Assembly (NCBI GenBank): GCA_902362805.1
Contig: CABIXY010000011.1
Location: forward strand, 3,855-67,854
Source: Eubacteriaceae bacterium
GTDB lineage: Bacteria > Bacillota > Clostridia > Peptostreptococcales > Anaerovoracaceae
DNA: 64,000 bases
Direction: 5' to 3'
The notes under the pieces: model-generated
What the model saw: the letters and a program-made list of their open reading frames with translations, nothing else
Told to the model about the DNA's origin: nothing
The model's database searches: none
Position numbers and translations under genes: made by a program
In this document: positions 15,743 to 24,470 of the stretch, piece by piece
Layout of the letters: each line of letters begins with the position of its first letter
Numbering within the stretch: the stretch's first letter is position 1

Positions 15743-18568
15743 CTACTGAACTAGGCTATGCAGAAAAAATCCACGATAGTTGTCATCACCAAGGCAATCC
15801 GCCCCCATGATAAACAGAACGTCCTCAATACCGTCTTTTGCGAAAATTTTTTTAATACCGGTTGCTTTGCCGGCATAGTATTCGGGATTTATAATATAAA
15901 TTGTCTCGTATTCACTCAAAAAGTAGGAAGCCATGATATCCGCATTTTTATCACCGATCAGTACGATAGACTTTCCATTATCGGCGATGCCATTTACCAC
16001 CGCATGAGAGTGCTTTCCGCCAACATATGCGGTAAGCGATCCTCTTGACTTTGATATCAGAGGCTCTTGTGTCTTAATCAATTTGTCATCCTTCCGCTTG
16101 TAAACTGTTTCAAAGTTATCCGCTTCAGGCAGCAGATAATAGTAATTTCTATCTGCATATTTTTGTGCGTCTAATACAGAGAACTTCTCTAAACCGTAGA
16201 GTTTTTCTTTTAGGCTTCCATCTAAAGAAGAATACATATATTCTCTGTACTCTTTTAAAGGCGGCAGGGTTCCGCCTTTGGCCTCAGCAAACGCTTTTGC
16301 TCCGTAATAAGCGCCTTCGGAAGTCCAAACTGTATCTGTCCTGTAAAAGATATAACGACTCTGAAATTGCTGCAAATAAGTAAATAGGTCTATCGATCTG
16401 ATGTCTTTTGGCAGACTCTGTGTAAATTTCTTTACGACAGCCTCCATATTATTCCTATACTTTGTCGCACTCTCTTCGTATTGAATCCGCAGTGGCACAA
16501 TCATCACTGTCTGTGATACGTTTTTGGGAATTTCATTGCTCAGGCTTGCAAAGGCCTGCGCCCATGCAGTTCTCTGCGTCTTCGTGCAGTGAAAACGCTG
16601 CAGCACTCTGTCTGTATAGACTACATATTCTCGTGTAATCTTCTCCGGTTTCTGTGATAACTCTATATCTGCGGTCATTCCCTGATTGTGGTACAGATCC
16701 TTTTCTTCGACTTTTGACGCCGCCTTTTCTTCCTCTTTTACAACATCACTGAAATACAGTGCACTGCCTGTACATAGGAAGCACAATAGCAATGCCGCGG
16801 CGATTCCTCTCGTCAAATACCGTCTTTTTACTCTAGCAAACGAAACTGGATTTTCCACGATCTCCTCTTCCGGGATTTTTATTTCTTCACGATATCGTCC
16901 GGAGATAGAAAGATAGCTAAGGCCCGCTGTCGCTGCAATCAATCGCGGCGATTCTTCCAATGCAGGCGGGTTCTCTAAAAGTATTTTGCGTTCCTCATCA
17001 GTGCTAAATAGAAATTTATCCCCTGGCAGAAGCTGCTGCAGAAGGTTGATATCCTCTCGTCTCAGCAAGCTGCCCCTCCAAACGTGCGTTCCCAGTTTCT
17101 CCAAGGCATTTGAATCAGAGAACGTAAACCTCTTCAGCATACTACAATCTGCAAAAGCAGCGTTTCCGATTTTCTGAATCCCTTTCGGCAGCACGACCTC
17201 TTTTAACGATTGACAGCCGTCAAAAGCATGATTTCCAATCTGCTGCAGATGAACAAGTTTTTTAAAATCCAGGTCTTCCAATCTAGTACAGCCAGCAAAA
17301 GCATAGTCCTGTATAGATTGGAGCGTGGAAGGCAGGCTTACTTTCTTAAGGTTCACACAGTCATAAAACATGCTGCGATTAATTTCCAAGACGCCTTCAG
17401 GGACAATAACTTCCTCCAATGTATGACATCTGCGGTATCCCAGCTCATTGGCACCTTCATATTCATCTACAGTAGAAAAATGCACCTTTCTAATCTCGTC
17501 ATTGCGCTGCAGGAATGAAATGTTTTTCAATTGAGCCGGGCCCTCCTCATCTATGCAGACAATTCCTTCGCCTTCGCATCCGACGTAACCAAATACGCAA
17601 GCTTTACCCTCAATTTCAATATTTTCTCGCGCAATAACGGAAGACAGATTTTCCCTTCTGCCAACTACCGCTCCATCTTGTAAAATGATGTTTCCCTGTG
17701 TAAAAACATTACCTAATATGCAGGATCCTGGTCCCAATACAATGTCTTTTTCTGCAAAAACATTTCCACAAACTACGGCTCCGTCACAAAGCCTGACACC
17801 TTTGTCCGAGCTAATATCCCCCTGTACAATCAGGTTATCTGTAATCGTGAGATTCCTGTTGGTGATAACCGAAAAGGGCACAACTCCATCTTCATCAATC
17901 ATATCGTCAGTAATATACCCGATATTCATTTCTTTGTTTCTTTGTACCTTTAGGCGATACGCGATCCGATGCTCTGTCATCGTTGTCTGGGTAATACCTT
18001 CTGGATATTGTCCAAATAAAATTACGGGGGCGTATAGCCTTCTGAAGCTGCAATTCTTTCCGATAGACATCATCTTTGCACTGGTGGCACTGATTCCAAG
18101 TTGGCAATTATCATAAATTGCCAGGGAGCCAACTGCATCTACCCAGCGGATGATTTCAGATTGATAGCCTAAAATCATATCACCTTCTGCAAAAGCAGCT
18201 CGAATTTGGTTACTTGCGGAAAAACATGCATTCTGTGCAGCATATACTTCCTTAAAGAAAATCATGTTTTCCTTGGTCGTGAAAACATTCTCTCGTGCGA
18301 TCACCAGCTTTTCACAAGTGGAATCTTGAAATTTTTCCCCGTTAGAGATGTAGACCTCCTCATCTTTCGACAGATGAATTTTTCCCTCTGTCACATGTTC
18401 AAACTCTCGGCGTATCATATTTGAAAACGATTTTCCAAAGTAACGAGGATCTCTAGTTCTATTCTGTTGTATAAAAAGGCTGCCTGGTTTCACTTTTTTG
18501 CAGATGTAAGTTGCCAGTATGATTGGAAATAAGAGCAGCCCTACAAATATAAAGATAAATACAATCAT
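15743..18568 (-). CDS. Fusion protein: bactofilin-like beta-helix, LRR_5 repeats, TM helix, degenerate DHHW domain
   Basis: 941 residues. A hydrophobic N-terminus (1-24) is followed by regularly spaced glycine and valine turns (LIVQGDISSDKGVRLCDGAV, then VVCGNVFAEKDIVLGPGSCI and ILGNVFTQGNIIL), typical of polymer-forming bactofilin-like sheets. Next come BspA-type leucine-rich repeats (SMFYDCVNLKKVSLPSTLQS, AFAGCTRLEDLDF, AFDGCQSLKEVVLPKGIQKI), a membrane helix near 590-615, and a C-terminal domain related to DHHW/AlgX-like proteins. In that domain the signature DHHW reads DTVW (RTDTVWTSEGAYYG) and the GDS signature reads GDK (LIGDKNADIM), so the acyltransferase residues look lost. It overlaps the glycosyltransferase gene by 4 bases. 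Domain names are by inspection. Confidence 0.65.
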   Translation of the reverse strand: MIVFIFIFVGLLLFPIILATYICKKVKPGSLFIQQNRTRDPRYFGKSFSNMIRREFEHVTEGKIHLSKDEEVYISNGEKFQDSTCEKLVIARENVFTTKENMIFFKEVYAAQNACFSASNQIRAAFAEGDMILGYQSEIIRWVDAVGSLAIYDNCQLGISATSAKMMSIGKNCSFRRLYAPVILFGQYPEGITQTTMTEHRIAYRLKVQRNKEMNIGYITDDMIDEDGVVPFSVITNRNLTITDNLIVQGDISSDKGVRLCDGAVVCGNVFAEKDIVLGPGSCILGNVFTQGNIILQDGAVVGRRENLSSVIARENIEIEGKACVFGYVGCEGEGIVCIDEEGPAQLKNISFLQRNDEIRKVHFSTVDEYEGANELGYRRCHTLEEVIVPEGVLEINRSMFYDCVNLKKVSLPSTLQSIQDYAFAGCTRLEDLDFKKLVHLQQIGNHAFDGCQSLKEVVLPKGIQKIGNAAFADCSMLKRFTFSDSNALEKLGTHVWRGSLLRREDINLLQQLLPGDKFLFSTDEERKILLENPPALEESPRLIAATAGLSYLSISGRYREEIKIPEEEIVENPVSFARVKRRYLTRGIAAALLLCFLCTGSALYFSDVVKEEEKAASKVEEKDLYHNQGMTADIELSQKPEKITREYVVYTDRVLQRFHCTKTQRTAWAQAFASLSNEIPKNVSQTVMIVPLRIQYEESATKYRNNMEAVVKKFTQSLPKDIRSIDLFTYLQQFQSRYIFYRTDTVWTSEGAYYGAKAFAEAKGGTLPPLKEYREYMYSSLDGSLKEKLYGLEKFSVLDAQKYADRNYYYLLPEADNFETVYKRKDDKLIKTQEPLISKSRGSLTAYVGGKHSHAVVNGIADNGKSIVLIGDKNADIMASYFLSEYETIYIINPEYYAGKATGIKKIFAKDGIEDVLFIMGADCLGDDNYRGFFLHSLVQ

Positions 18569-19839
18569 GTAGCTTGCTCCTCTTCCGTTTCCTCACTGGC
18601 GAACCTCTTTGTCTTTGCCCATTTTACCTTGCGTCTTGTAAACAAATCTGCGACAGCATCCAGAAACCCCAAGCTGATGTACCACATGTAATAATAGAAG
18701 TTAAACATCAATAGCGGGAGCAGTTTTACTTCGTTTTTGATGCCGTCAACCATAAGTGCAACACCCACTTCAAAAAATGGTGCGAAGTTTCCAAAAGAGT
18801 TATATGCACCGATGAATAGCAAAACCCACCATCCAGAGAGAATGTTCATCTCACCTACCAAAAATAACGCCAGCGAATCTAAGTGTCCTAACGCTAACAA
18901 GAATGGAACCATGTATACAAATAGCAGTAAAATGCCATCAAGCTTTTCCCTAAAGCGCATATTAGGTGAAAGGATCGTCTTAAGTAAATAACGAAACATA
19001 ACCTGGTTATGCCCTCTTGACCACCGTCTGATCTGCTTTCCACGCACTTCCCATGTTTCTGGCGCTTCTTCATAACACTCTGCAGCGTTTGCATAGACCA
19101 CTTTCCATCCCGATACGAATAGCCTGTATGTAAGTTCTGTATCCTCTGCCAGAACCTTAGTATTAAATCCGCCTGATTCCAGTAAAATATCTTTTCTGAA
19201 TCCGCCTACCGTTCCTCCATATTGCGGAATCATCTTCAGGTTATACCGCGCTTGCTGATCTGCCTGATAGCCGCCGGAACGCTCCAAGTTCAGAAGCCGG
19301 GTGAGAAGATTTACATCAGTATTGTAAGGAATGACCCTGCCCATGACCGCACCAACCTCTGGGTTTTGAAAAGCTAACGCCAGCTGCCGCAGCATATCTT
19401 TTGCCGGTCTGTAATCTGCATCAAATACAATGATGATATCACCAGCTGCGACTTCAATTGCGTCATTTAAACCTGCTGGTTTTCCACGATCTTCACAGTC
19501 CCTATGAAGGGGACGAATGAATTCGTATTTTTCATGATACTCATCCAAAAGTTCCCGCGTTTTGTCTTCAGAATTGTCGTTAATTGGAATGATTTCCAGT
19601 CGATCTCTGTCGTAGACACAGTCCAATAAAGAGTCCAACACGTTGTGCAATACTAATTCCTCGTTGTGCATGGGAATCAGCACGGATATCGAGGGCATAT
19701 CACTTGTGAAGATATCTGAATAGTACAGTCTCTGCCTCCCAAAGATCCTGTTATATGCAAATACCATGTGGCGGGCTGCATACAAGAGCATAATAGCAAT
19801 GACTATGAACATATAAATTTTTAATATCATTATGACCAT
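18565..19839 (-). CDS. Family 2 glycosyltransferase, processive synthase type
   Basis: 424 residues: an N-terminal membrane helix, a cytosolic GT-A domain and three or four C-terminal helices. The GT2 synthase signatures are VLIPMHNEE, DDNSEDKT (here NDNSEDKT), VFDADYRP (DxD), LAEDTELTYR and QIRRWSRGHNQ (QxxRW), the set found in cellulose, hyaluronan and poly-GlcNAc synthases that polymerise and extrude a glycan. No PilZ domain is present. With the UDP-ManNAc-producing epimerase nearby, an N-acetylhexosamine-type product is plausible. The start at 19839 sits about 8 bases after AAAGGAGA; another ATG two codons earlier is too close to it. Confidence 0.85.
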   Translation of the reverse strand: MVIMILKIYMFIVIAIMLLYAARHMVFAYNRIFGRQRLYYSDIFTSDMPSISVLIPMHNEELVLHNVLDSLLDCVYDRDRLEIIPINDNSEDKTRELLDEYHEKYEFIRPLHRDCEDRGKPAGLNDAIEVAAGDIIIVFDADYRPAKDMLRQLALAFQNPEVGAVMGRVIPYNTDVNLLTRLLNLERSGGYQADQQARYNLKMIPQYGGTVGGFRKDILLESGGFNTKVLAEDTELTYRLFVSGWKVVYANAAECYEEAPETWEVRGKQIRRWSRGHNQVMFRYLLKTILSPNMRFREKLDGILLLFVYMVPFLLALGHLDSLALFLVGEMNILSGWWVLLFIGAYNSFGNFAPFFEVGVALMVDGIKNEVKLLPLLMFNFYYYMWYISLGFLDAVADLFTRRKVKWAKTKRFASEETEEEQAT

Positions 19840-20630
19840 AACCATTTCTCCTTTCGTTTTCCCGTAGTATACATTCCTGTCAACTTATCTACATAGATAC
19901 CGTATATCATAACCAAATACATGAAATCAAAGAACGGTCCTAATACAAAGAAAAATGCCGCCATATAAAGCGTGGAGAACTGATACATAATGAGCAGAAA
20001 TACGATATAGCGGAACAATCCGAAACAGAAGGAATATAGCATAACGCCTGTAAGGGTTGCAACCCTCAATAGGATAGAGCCATCCCCTAAAATTCCTGTC
20101 ACCAGCCCAATAATAACCAGAAAGCAGATCCATATGCCTACTTGTTGTTTCATATAGAGTTCTGAGTATTCCGCGGCGGTATAGGGAAACTCTTTTCCGG
20201 CAAATAGAAAGAATACGCAATTAATCATATGAATGAATAGAATAATCATGGCGTAAATAGCCATGGCGTGGTTTCTTTTTTTCCCTAAGATGCAAAGTGC
20301 AATTGCCGTCAATAAGACAGCTATATTAATTAGTATCAGATTCAAACTTGGATAAACCGTCGGAACTACTACGATTTTAATACTATCCAGAAACGGTATA
20401 AAATCTGTCCACTGATAAGATACTTCTAGAGAGGGCACAAAATAATCCAACACCCTGCCTGTAATATTTGTTACAAAGGCCGTGATTTCTCCATAAAAAA
20501 CAAATAACGCGATTACACAGGGAAGAACACATAATAAGAGAAATATCAAGCTTTTCTTCTTGTTTACCTGTAGATGGCGATAGGTACGCGAGTAGTATAT
20601 TTTTTGTTTTTCAAATTTTTTCTTTTCCAT
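19830..20630 (-). CDS. Multi-pass membrane protein of the surface-polymer locus
   Basis: 266 residues with a basic N-terminus (about 27 residues) followed by about seven hydrophobic segments, and a large predicted non-membrane loop after the first (VPSLEVSYQWTDFIPFLDSI). No family is recognised. Its 3' end overlaps the start of the glycosyltransferase gene, which argues for a stable complex with that enzyme, perhaps as a secretion or assembly partner. AAAGGGA ribosome-binding site before the ATG at 20630. Confidence 0.6.
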   Translation of the reverse strand: MEKKKFEKQKIYYSRTYRHLQVNKKKSLIFLLLCVLPCVIALFVFYGEITAFVTNITGRVLDYFVPSLEVSYQWTDFIPFLDSIKIVVVPTVYPSLNLILINIAVLLTAIALCILGKKRNHAMAIYAMIILFIHMINCVFFLFAGKEFPYTAAEYSELYMKQQVGIWICFLVIIGLVTGILGDGSILLRVATLTGVMLYSFCFGLFRYIVFLLIMYQFSTLYMAAFFFVLGPFFDFMYLVMIYGIYVDKLTGMYTTGKRKEKWLWS

Positions 20631-20645
20631 GAATTTTTTATCCCT

Positions 20646-21812
20646 TTAAAAAAGTGTGACTAGTTTATTCTGATAATAGGATTTCATTTCCTCGCATGTC
20701 TTGATAATCCATGCGGCGTCATCAATGTGGATTGGATAACCATGATCCTTCTCTACCACTTTCATATAATTTTTCATATACGTCTCTACGCGGTCTTCAT
20801 CACCCATCAATGCACCGACAAAAGCAAGAACCGGCCAATAGGATCTGCTGCTCCCTTGTTCTCTATAATCCATCTCCTCCCACTGCCAATTATCACAGAG
20901 GGTCTGATAAATTTGCTCTGCTCTTGCCTCTTTTTTGTCCAATACCTTCCACGCAATCGGATAAATCTGCACAATGGTTTTTGGATATATGGATGATTTA
21001 TTATTTTCTAATACCTCTCCGTCCTCGTCTAACCCTATTATATATTCTCCATTTCTCCAAAAACCTTCCTTTACATACTCTGCATTTTTCTCTAGATATC
21101 CTTTCACTTCATTCCCCTGAGAAAAAACGACGCCTTGTTTCTGTAATACCTTCATTGCTTTAAGCCCTGCGTTAGTTTCACAATTGTCCATGAGATAATA
21201 AACGGGATAATCAGTTTTTGCAAGTGTAATGCCTTCAGCATTTATGCATCCGAGCAATGCACCTGCAACTTGCTGTAAGGTCGGAGAATTTTCAGCTAGC
21301 CATTTTGTATCCTGTGTCACGCTTATATAATCAGATGCCGCCTTCAGAAAAGTAGAGGCATAAGAGTCTACAGAGTCGTAACTCCTTTTGCTGATGCTTT
21401 TCTCCTCCCCTGTTCGCGTAACGGTGATTTCATAATCATAAATGGTTCCCGCACCATTGATAGGATCCTCCTCCGAACTGTTAATATGTTTAAGATACCA
21501 GGACAAGTATCGTCTTACCGCGTCTTTTTCTTCCTCGGTCGGATGCCCTTCCATAAGCGCACCTGCCGCTAAATTAGCGAAATACGGATTGGCCCAGTTC
21601 GTAGTTTCATCCTCTTTTTCATAGGTCAGAATTGCCCCATTCTCTGTCTGATTCGATATAATCCATTGTTTTTCATATTCTTCAATCTTTTGATAATAGG
21701 AAATTTTATCATGCAGCAAATCGTTTTTTTCCGAGATCACTCTTATAGTCATAATAATCACAGCAGTCAGAATCAAAAATATGGTAAATAAAGCAATCTT
21801 TTTTCTTGTCAT
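20646..21812 (-). CDS. Membrane-anchored protein with alpha/alpha-toroid (glycosidase-like) pattern
   Basis: 388 residues: a hydrophobic N-terminal anchor (7-24, IALFTIFLILTAVIIMTI) and an outside domain rich in amphipathic helices with small-residue turns, e.g. NWANPYFANLAAGALMEG, AVRRYLSWYLKHI, DSVDSYASTFLKAASDY and CETNAGLKAMKVLQKQ. The spacing suggests a six-hairpin toroid such as those of family 8 and related glycoside hydrolases. Polysaccharide synthase operons often contain such a hydrolase. I cannot see a definite catalytic pair, so activity is unproven. It is the first gene of the operon; the ribosome-binding site is weak (GTGAAG). Confidence 0.55.
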   Translation of the reverse strand: MTRKKIALFTIFLILTAVIIMTIRVISEKNDLLHDKISYYQKIEEYEKQWIISNQTENGAILTYEKEDETTNWANPYFANLAAGALMEGHPTEEEKDAVRRYLSWYLKHINSSEEDPINGAGTIYDYEITVTRTGEEKSISKRSYDSVDSYASTFLKAASDYISVTQDTKWLAENSPTLQQVAGALLGCINAEGITLAKTDYPVYYLMDNCETNAGLKAMKVLQKQGVVFSQGNEVKGYLEKNAEYVKEGFWRNGEYIIGLDEDGEVLENNKSSIYPKTIVQIYPIAWKVLDKKEARAEQIYQTLCDNWQWEEMDYREQGSSRSYWPVLAFVGALMGDEDRVETYMKNYMKVVEKDHGYPIHIDDAAWIIKTCEEMKSYYQNKLVTLF

Positions 21813-21881
21813 TTCTTCACGTTCTTTTCATTTAATCTAATCCATTAAGTCTTTTATAAAGCACTTAAATTCTCTGCATAT

Positions 21882-21951
21882 ATTTTACATCGATTTCACA
21901 TAAAAAGAAACCAATTTATCACGAACCGTATTTCAGCTACCTAAACCGTAT
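21882..21951 (-). promoter_or_regulatory. Upstream region of the polymer locus with LytTR-like direct repeats
   Basis: On the minus strand ACGGTT repeats lie within ATACGGTTTAG and ATACGGTTCGT (plus-strand AACCGTAT at 21924 and 21944), 20 bp apart. They resemble the ~9-bp direct repeats bound by LytTR-type response regulators, differing from the usual pattern at one position. A TAAAAT -10 candidate lies at 21882-21887 with no good -35, as expected for an activated promoter. No LytTR gene is in the window. Confidence 0.35.
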
Positions 21952-21965
21952 CTTTAGTTATACCA

Positions 21966-22003
21966 ATATAAAAACATCCTCAAATTAACTTCGAGGATGT
22001 TTT
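21966..22003 (-). terminator. Terminator of pckG
   Basis: AAAACATCCTC pairs with GAGGATGTTTT and is followed by TTTATATT on the minus strand, 9 bases past the pckG stop. Confidence 0.85.
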
Positions 22004-22011
22004 CATACTTT

Positions 22012-23781
22012 TTATAAGTTCTCAATTCCCTGTTTTAGTTCTTTAAGGCTATCTGTCAGCTCTTCTGGAAGCTGGTCAAATTTACTGTAAAACGCTTCTA
22101 TATCTTTTATCTCACTCTGCCAAGCCTCTTTGTCGACTCGCAGTAATTTCTCCATCTCCTCCGCAGTAATATCCAACTCTTCCAAGTCGATGTCCTCCGG
22201 CCTTGGCTCATAACCCAGAGGTGACTCCACCGCACCGACAGTACCTTTGCATCTGTGGAGCATCCAGAGGATCACTCTCAAGTTGTCTCCGAATCCAGGC
22301 CACAAGAACTCGTCATTTTCATCTGTTCTAAACCAGTTTACGTGAAAGATCCTCGGCGGATTGGTCATTTTTTTGCCCATGTCAATCCAGTGCTGAAAGT
22401 ATTCAGCCATGTTATATCCGCAGAATGGCAGCATTGCCATCGGATCGTGTCTTACTACGCCTACTTTGCCGTTTGCCGCTGCTGTTGTCTCGGAGGCCAT
22501 TGCCGAACCGATGAAGACCCCGTGGTTCCAGTCCTTTGCCTCATATACCAGCGGTTCCGCCTTCGCTCTTCTGCCGCCAAAGATGATGGCCGAAATAGGC
22601 ACACCCTCTCCCGTAAAAAATTCGTCTGCAATGGTCGGACAGTTTTCTGCCGGAGCAGTGAACCTGGAATTGGGATGTGCTCCCTTTTCGGCAGAAGTCT
22701 TGCCGTTCCAAGGGTTCCCCAGCCAGTCTTCGCCGTTTTCCGGCGGGTTCTTGTCGAGTCGTTCCCACCAAACTGTATTATCATCAAGATTTCTTGCTAC
22801 GTTGGTAAAAATCGTGCCCTTCTTCGTAGTCTGCAGCGCATTCGGGTTGGACTTTTGGTTTGTTCCCGGCGCGACTCCAAAAAACCCGTTTTCTGGATTT
22901 ACCGCATAGAGACGCCCGTCTTTTCCAATGCGCAGCCACGCGATGTCGTCACCTACTGTTGAAATCTTATAACCTTTCTTCTTAAAGTAATCAGGAGGCG
23001 TCAGCATTGCCAGGTTGGTTTTGCCACAGGCGCTTGGAAATGCACCGCAGACATACTTGCTCTCCCCTGCTTCGTTCTCTATCTTCAGAATCAGCATGTG
23101 TTCTGCCATCCAGCCTTCTTGTTTGCCAAGATAGGAACCGATTCGAAGTGCCAGGCATTTCTTGCCCAGTAAAACATTGCCGCCATAGGCTGAATTGATA
23201 GACCAGATTGTATTATCCTCTGGAAAATGTGCAATATATTTTTCCTGTTCGTTAATCTGCGCTTTGGAGTGGAGGCACTTGGTAAAGTCTGCACCTCGAT
23301 TCAATTGGTCAATGACCTTCTGTCCAACGCGAGTCATAATCGCCATACTCAATACAACATAAATAGAATCTGTAATCTCAATACCGATTTTTGCGAATTC
23401 AGTGCCGACGACTCCCATAGAAAATGGGATGACATACATGGTTCTCCCTTTCATGGAATCCTTAAACAACTTGCCCATTTTTGCATACATTTCTTCAGGA
23501 CTGGCCCAGTTATTCGTCGGACCCGCATCCTCTTTTCTGCTGGTACAGATTACCGTTCTTTTTTCGTCTCTTGCAACATCTTTTGGGTTTGTGCGGTAGT
23601 ACAGACATCCTGGCAGTTTCTCCTGATTCAATTCCAGCATCTCACCAGTTTCCAAAGCAATCTTCTTGATCTGATCGAGCTGCTCTTCACTGCCATCAAT
23701 CCAAACAATATCGTCCGGTTTGGTCATTTCCGCCATTTCTTTCACCCAATCGTTAACGGATTGGTTTGTTACCATTGTCAT
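22012..23781 (-). CDS. pckG: Phosphoenolpyruvate carboxykinase (GTP)
   Basis: 589 residues, the length of GTP-dependent PEPCK. Key features are GGNVLLGKKCLALRIGSYLG, the kinase loop FPSACGKTNLAML, GDDIAWL with metal-binding Asp, VNPENGFFGVAPGTN, IIFGGRRAKAEPLVYEA and FHVNWFRTDENDEFLWPGFG. It interconverts oxaloacetate and PEP with GTP/GDP in the cytosol, linking C4 acids to gluconeogenesis when cells grow on amino acids. It stands alone between a sigma-A promoter and a strong terminator. The ATG at 23781 follows GGAGA with spacing of seven. Confidence 0.97.
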   Translation of the reverse strand: MTMVTNQSVNDWVKEMAEMTKPDDIVWIDGSEEQLDQIKKIALETGEMLELNQEKLPGCLYYRTNPKDVARDEKRTVICTSRKEDAGPTNNWASPEEMYAKMGKLFKDSMKGRTMYVIPFSMGVVGTEFAKIGIEITDSIYVVLSMAIMTRVGQKVIDQLNRGADFTKCLHSKAQINEQEKYIAHFPEDNTIWSINSAYGGNVLLGKKCLALRIGSYLGKQEGWMAEHMLILKIENEAGESKYVCGAFPSACGKTNLAMLTPPDYFKKKGYKISTVGDDIAWLRIGKDGRLYAVNPENGFFGVAPGTNQKSNPNALQTTKKGTIFTNVARNLDDNTVWWERLDKNPPENGEDWLGNPWNGKTSAEKGAHPNSRFTAPAENCPTIADEFFTGEGVPISAIIFGGRRAKAEPLVYEAKDWNHGVFIGSAMASETTAAANGKVGVVRHDPMAMLPFCGYNMAEYFQHWIDMGKKMTNPPRIFHVNWFRTDENDEFLWPGFGDNLRVILWMLHRCKGTVGAVESPLGYEPRPEDIDLEELDITAEEMEKLLRVDKEAWQSEIKDIEAFYSKFDQLPEELTDSLKELKQGIENL

Positions 23782-23820
23782 AAATTTTTCTCCTTTTCTC
23801 CTTTTTATAACAATTTCAGG

Positions 23821-23832
23821 CCGCTTCGGCGG
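23821..23832. other. CCGC-TTCG-GCGG tetraloop hairpin in the pckG leader
   Basis: CCGCTTCGGCGG is a perfect four-base-pair stem with a stable UUCG-class loop, about 40 bases before the pckG ATG and within its expected 5' leader. It could stabilise the mRNA end or be a remnant terminator. Confidence 0.45.
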
Positions 23833-23866
23833 AAGCAGTCTACTATATGATTTTCATACAAGCACC

Positions 23867-23895
23867 ATTCTATACCACTTTGCAGCTTTTGTCAC
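23867..23895 (-). promoter_or_regulatory. Sigma-A promoter of pckG
   Basis: On the minus strand GTGACA (-35, 23895-23890) and TAGAAT (-10, 23872-23867) are separated by exactly 17 bases, about 90 bases before the pckG start. Confidence 0.6.
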
Positions 23896-23909
23896 GGAAA
23901 TTTTTCACC

Positions 23910-24470
23910 CTATTTCAGTTCCATATATTCACTCATCATACACACGCCGTATGCCCCCGCATCGATACATTGCCAGGCATTTTTTTTGCAAATGCCGCCT
24001 ATTGCAAAAACTGGAATGCCGACGCTGCGGCAGACAATCTGCAGTGCTTCAAGCCCTCTCGGCGGAACGCCTTTTTTACAGTCAGTGGCAAAAACATGCC
24101 CATATATAATATATGACGCACCTAAGTTTTGTGCACACACAGCCTCTGCTTGAGAATGTACGGAAATCCCCAGGCACGGCAGTTCTGACCTGGCTCGGCA
24201 ATCCAGTGCCTGCGCTATCTGCAGAGGCAGTTGGATGCCCTGCGCTCCCAGCTTTACTGCTAATTCTGGCCTTCCGTTGAAATAACAAGGAACGTTTTCT
24301 GCCCTGCAAATCGCCATCACCTTTATAGCGAGACGCTCATATGCTTCTTCTGACAAATCTTTTTCTCGTAGAATCAGTGCTGCAGGCTTTGTGGCAACAA
24401 CTTTTTCTATCTGGCAGAGAAAATCTCCCTGGGCCAAATGGCGATTTGTAACACAGATTTTCCTACACAT
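23910..24470 (-). CDS. tenI: TenI-type thiazole tautomerase (ThiE/TenI fold)
   Basis: About 186 residues of a TIM-barrel protein related to thiamine phosphate synthase. LGISVHSQAEAV, IIYGHVFATDCKKG and PPRG with IPVFAIGGI match TenI (GHVFxTDCKKG then GRG) better than ThiE, so thiazole phosphate tautomerase is the likely role rather than pyrophosphate coupling. It is the last gene of a thiS-F-G-H-tenI operon that makes the thiazole half of thiamine. The start is uncertain: the ATG at 24470 overlaps the thiH stop by a few bases, another lies at 24482; neither has a clear ribosome-binding site, so translation is probably coupled. Confidence 0.82.
   Translation of the reverse strand: MCRKICVTNRHLAQGDFLCQIEKVVATKPAALILREKDLSEEAYERLAIKVMAICRAENVPCYFNGRPELAVKLGAQGIQLPLQIAQALDCRARSELPCLGISVHSQAEAVCAQNLGASYIIYGHVFATDCKKGVPPRGLEALQIVCRSVGIPVFAIGGICKKNAWQCIDAGAYGVCMMSEYMELK

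Noticed and set aside
15743..18568. Active DHHW acetyltransferase
   Set aside because: The DHHW signature reads DTVW and GDS reads GDK in the DNA, so enzyme activity of that type is not supported.
23910..24470. Thiamine phosphate synthase ThiE
   Set aside because: The GHVFATDCKKG and PPRG signatures fit TenI; the context with ThiS, ThiG and ThiH supports a thiazole tautomerase, though ThiE activity cannot be fully excluded.
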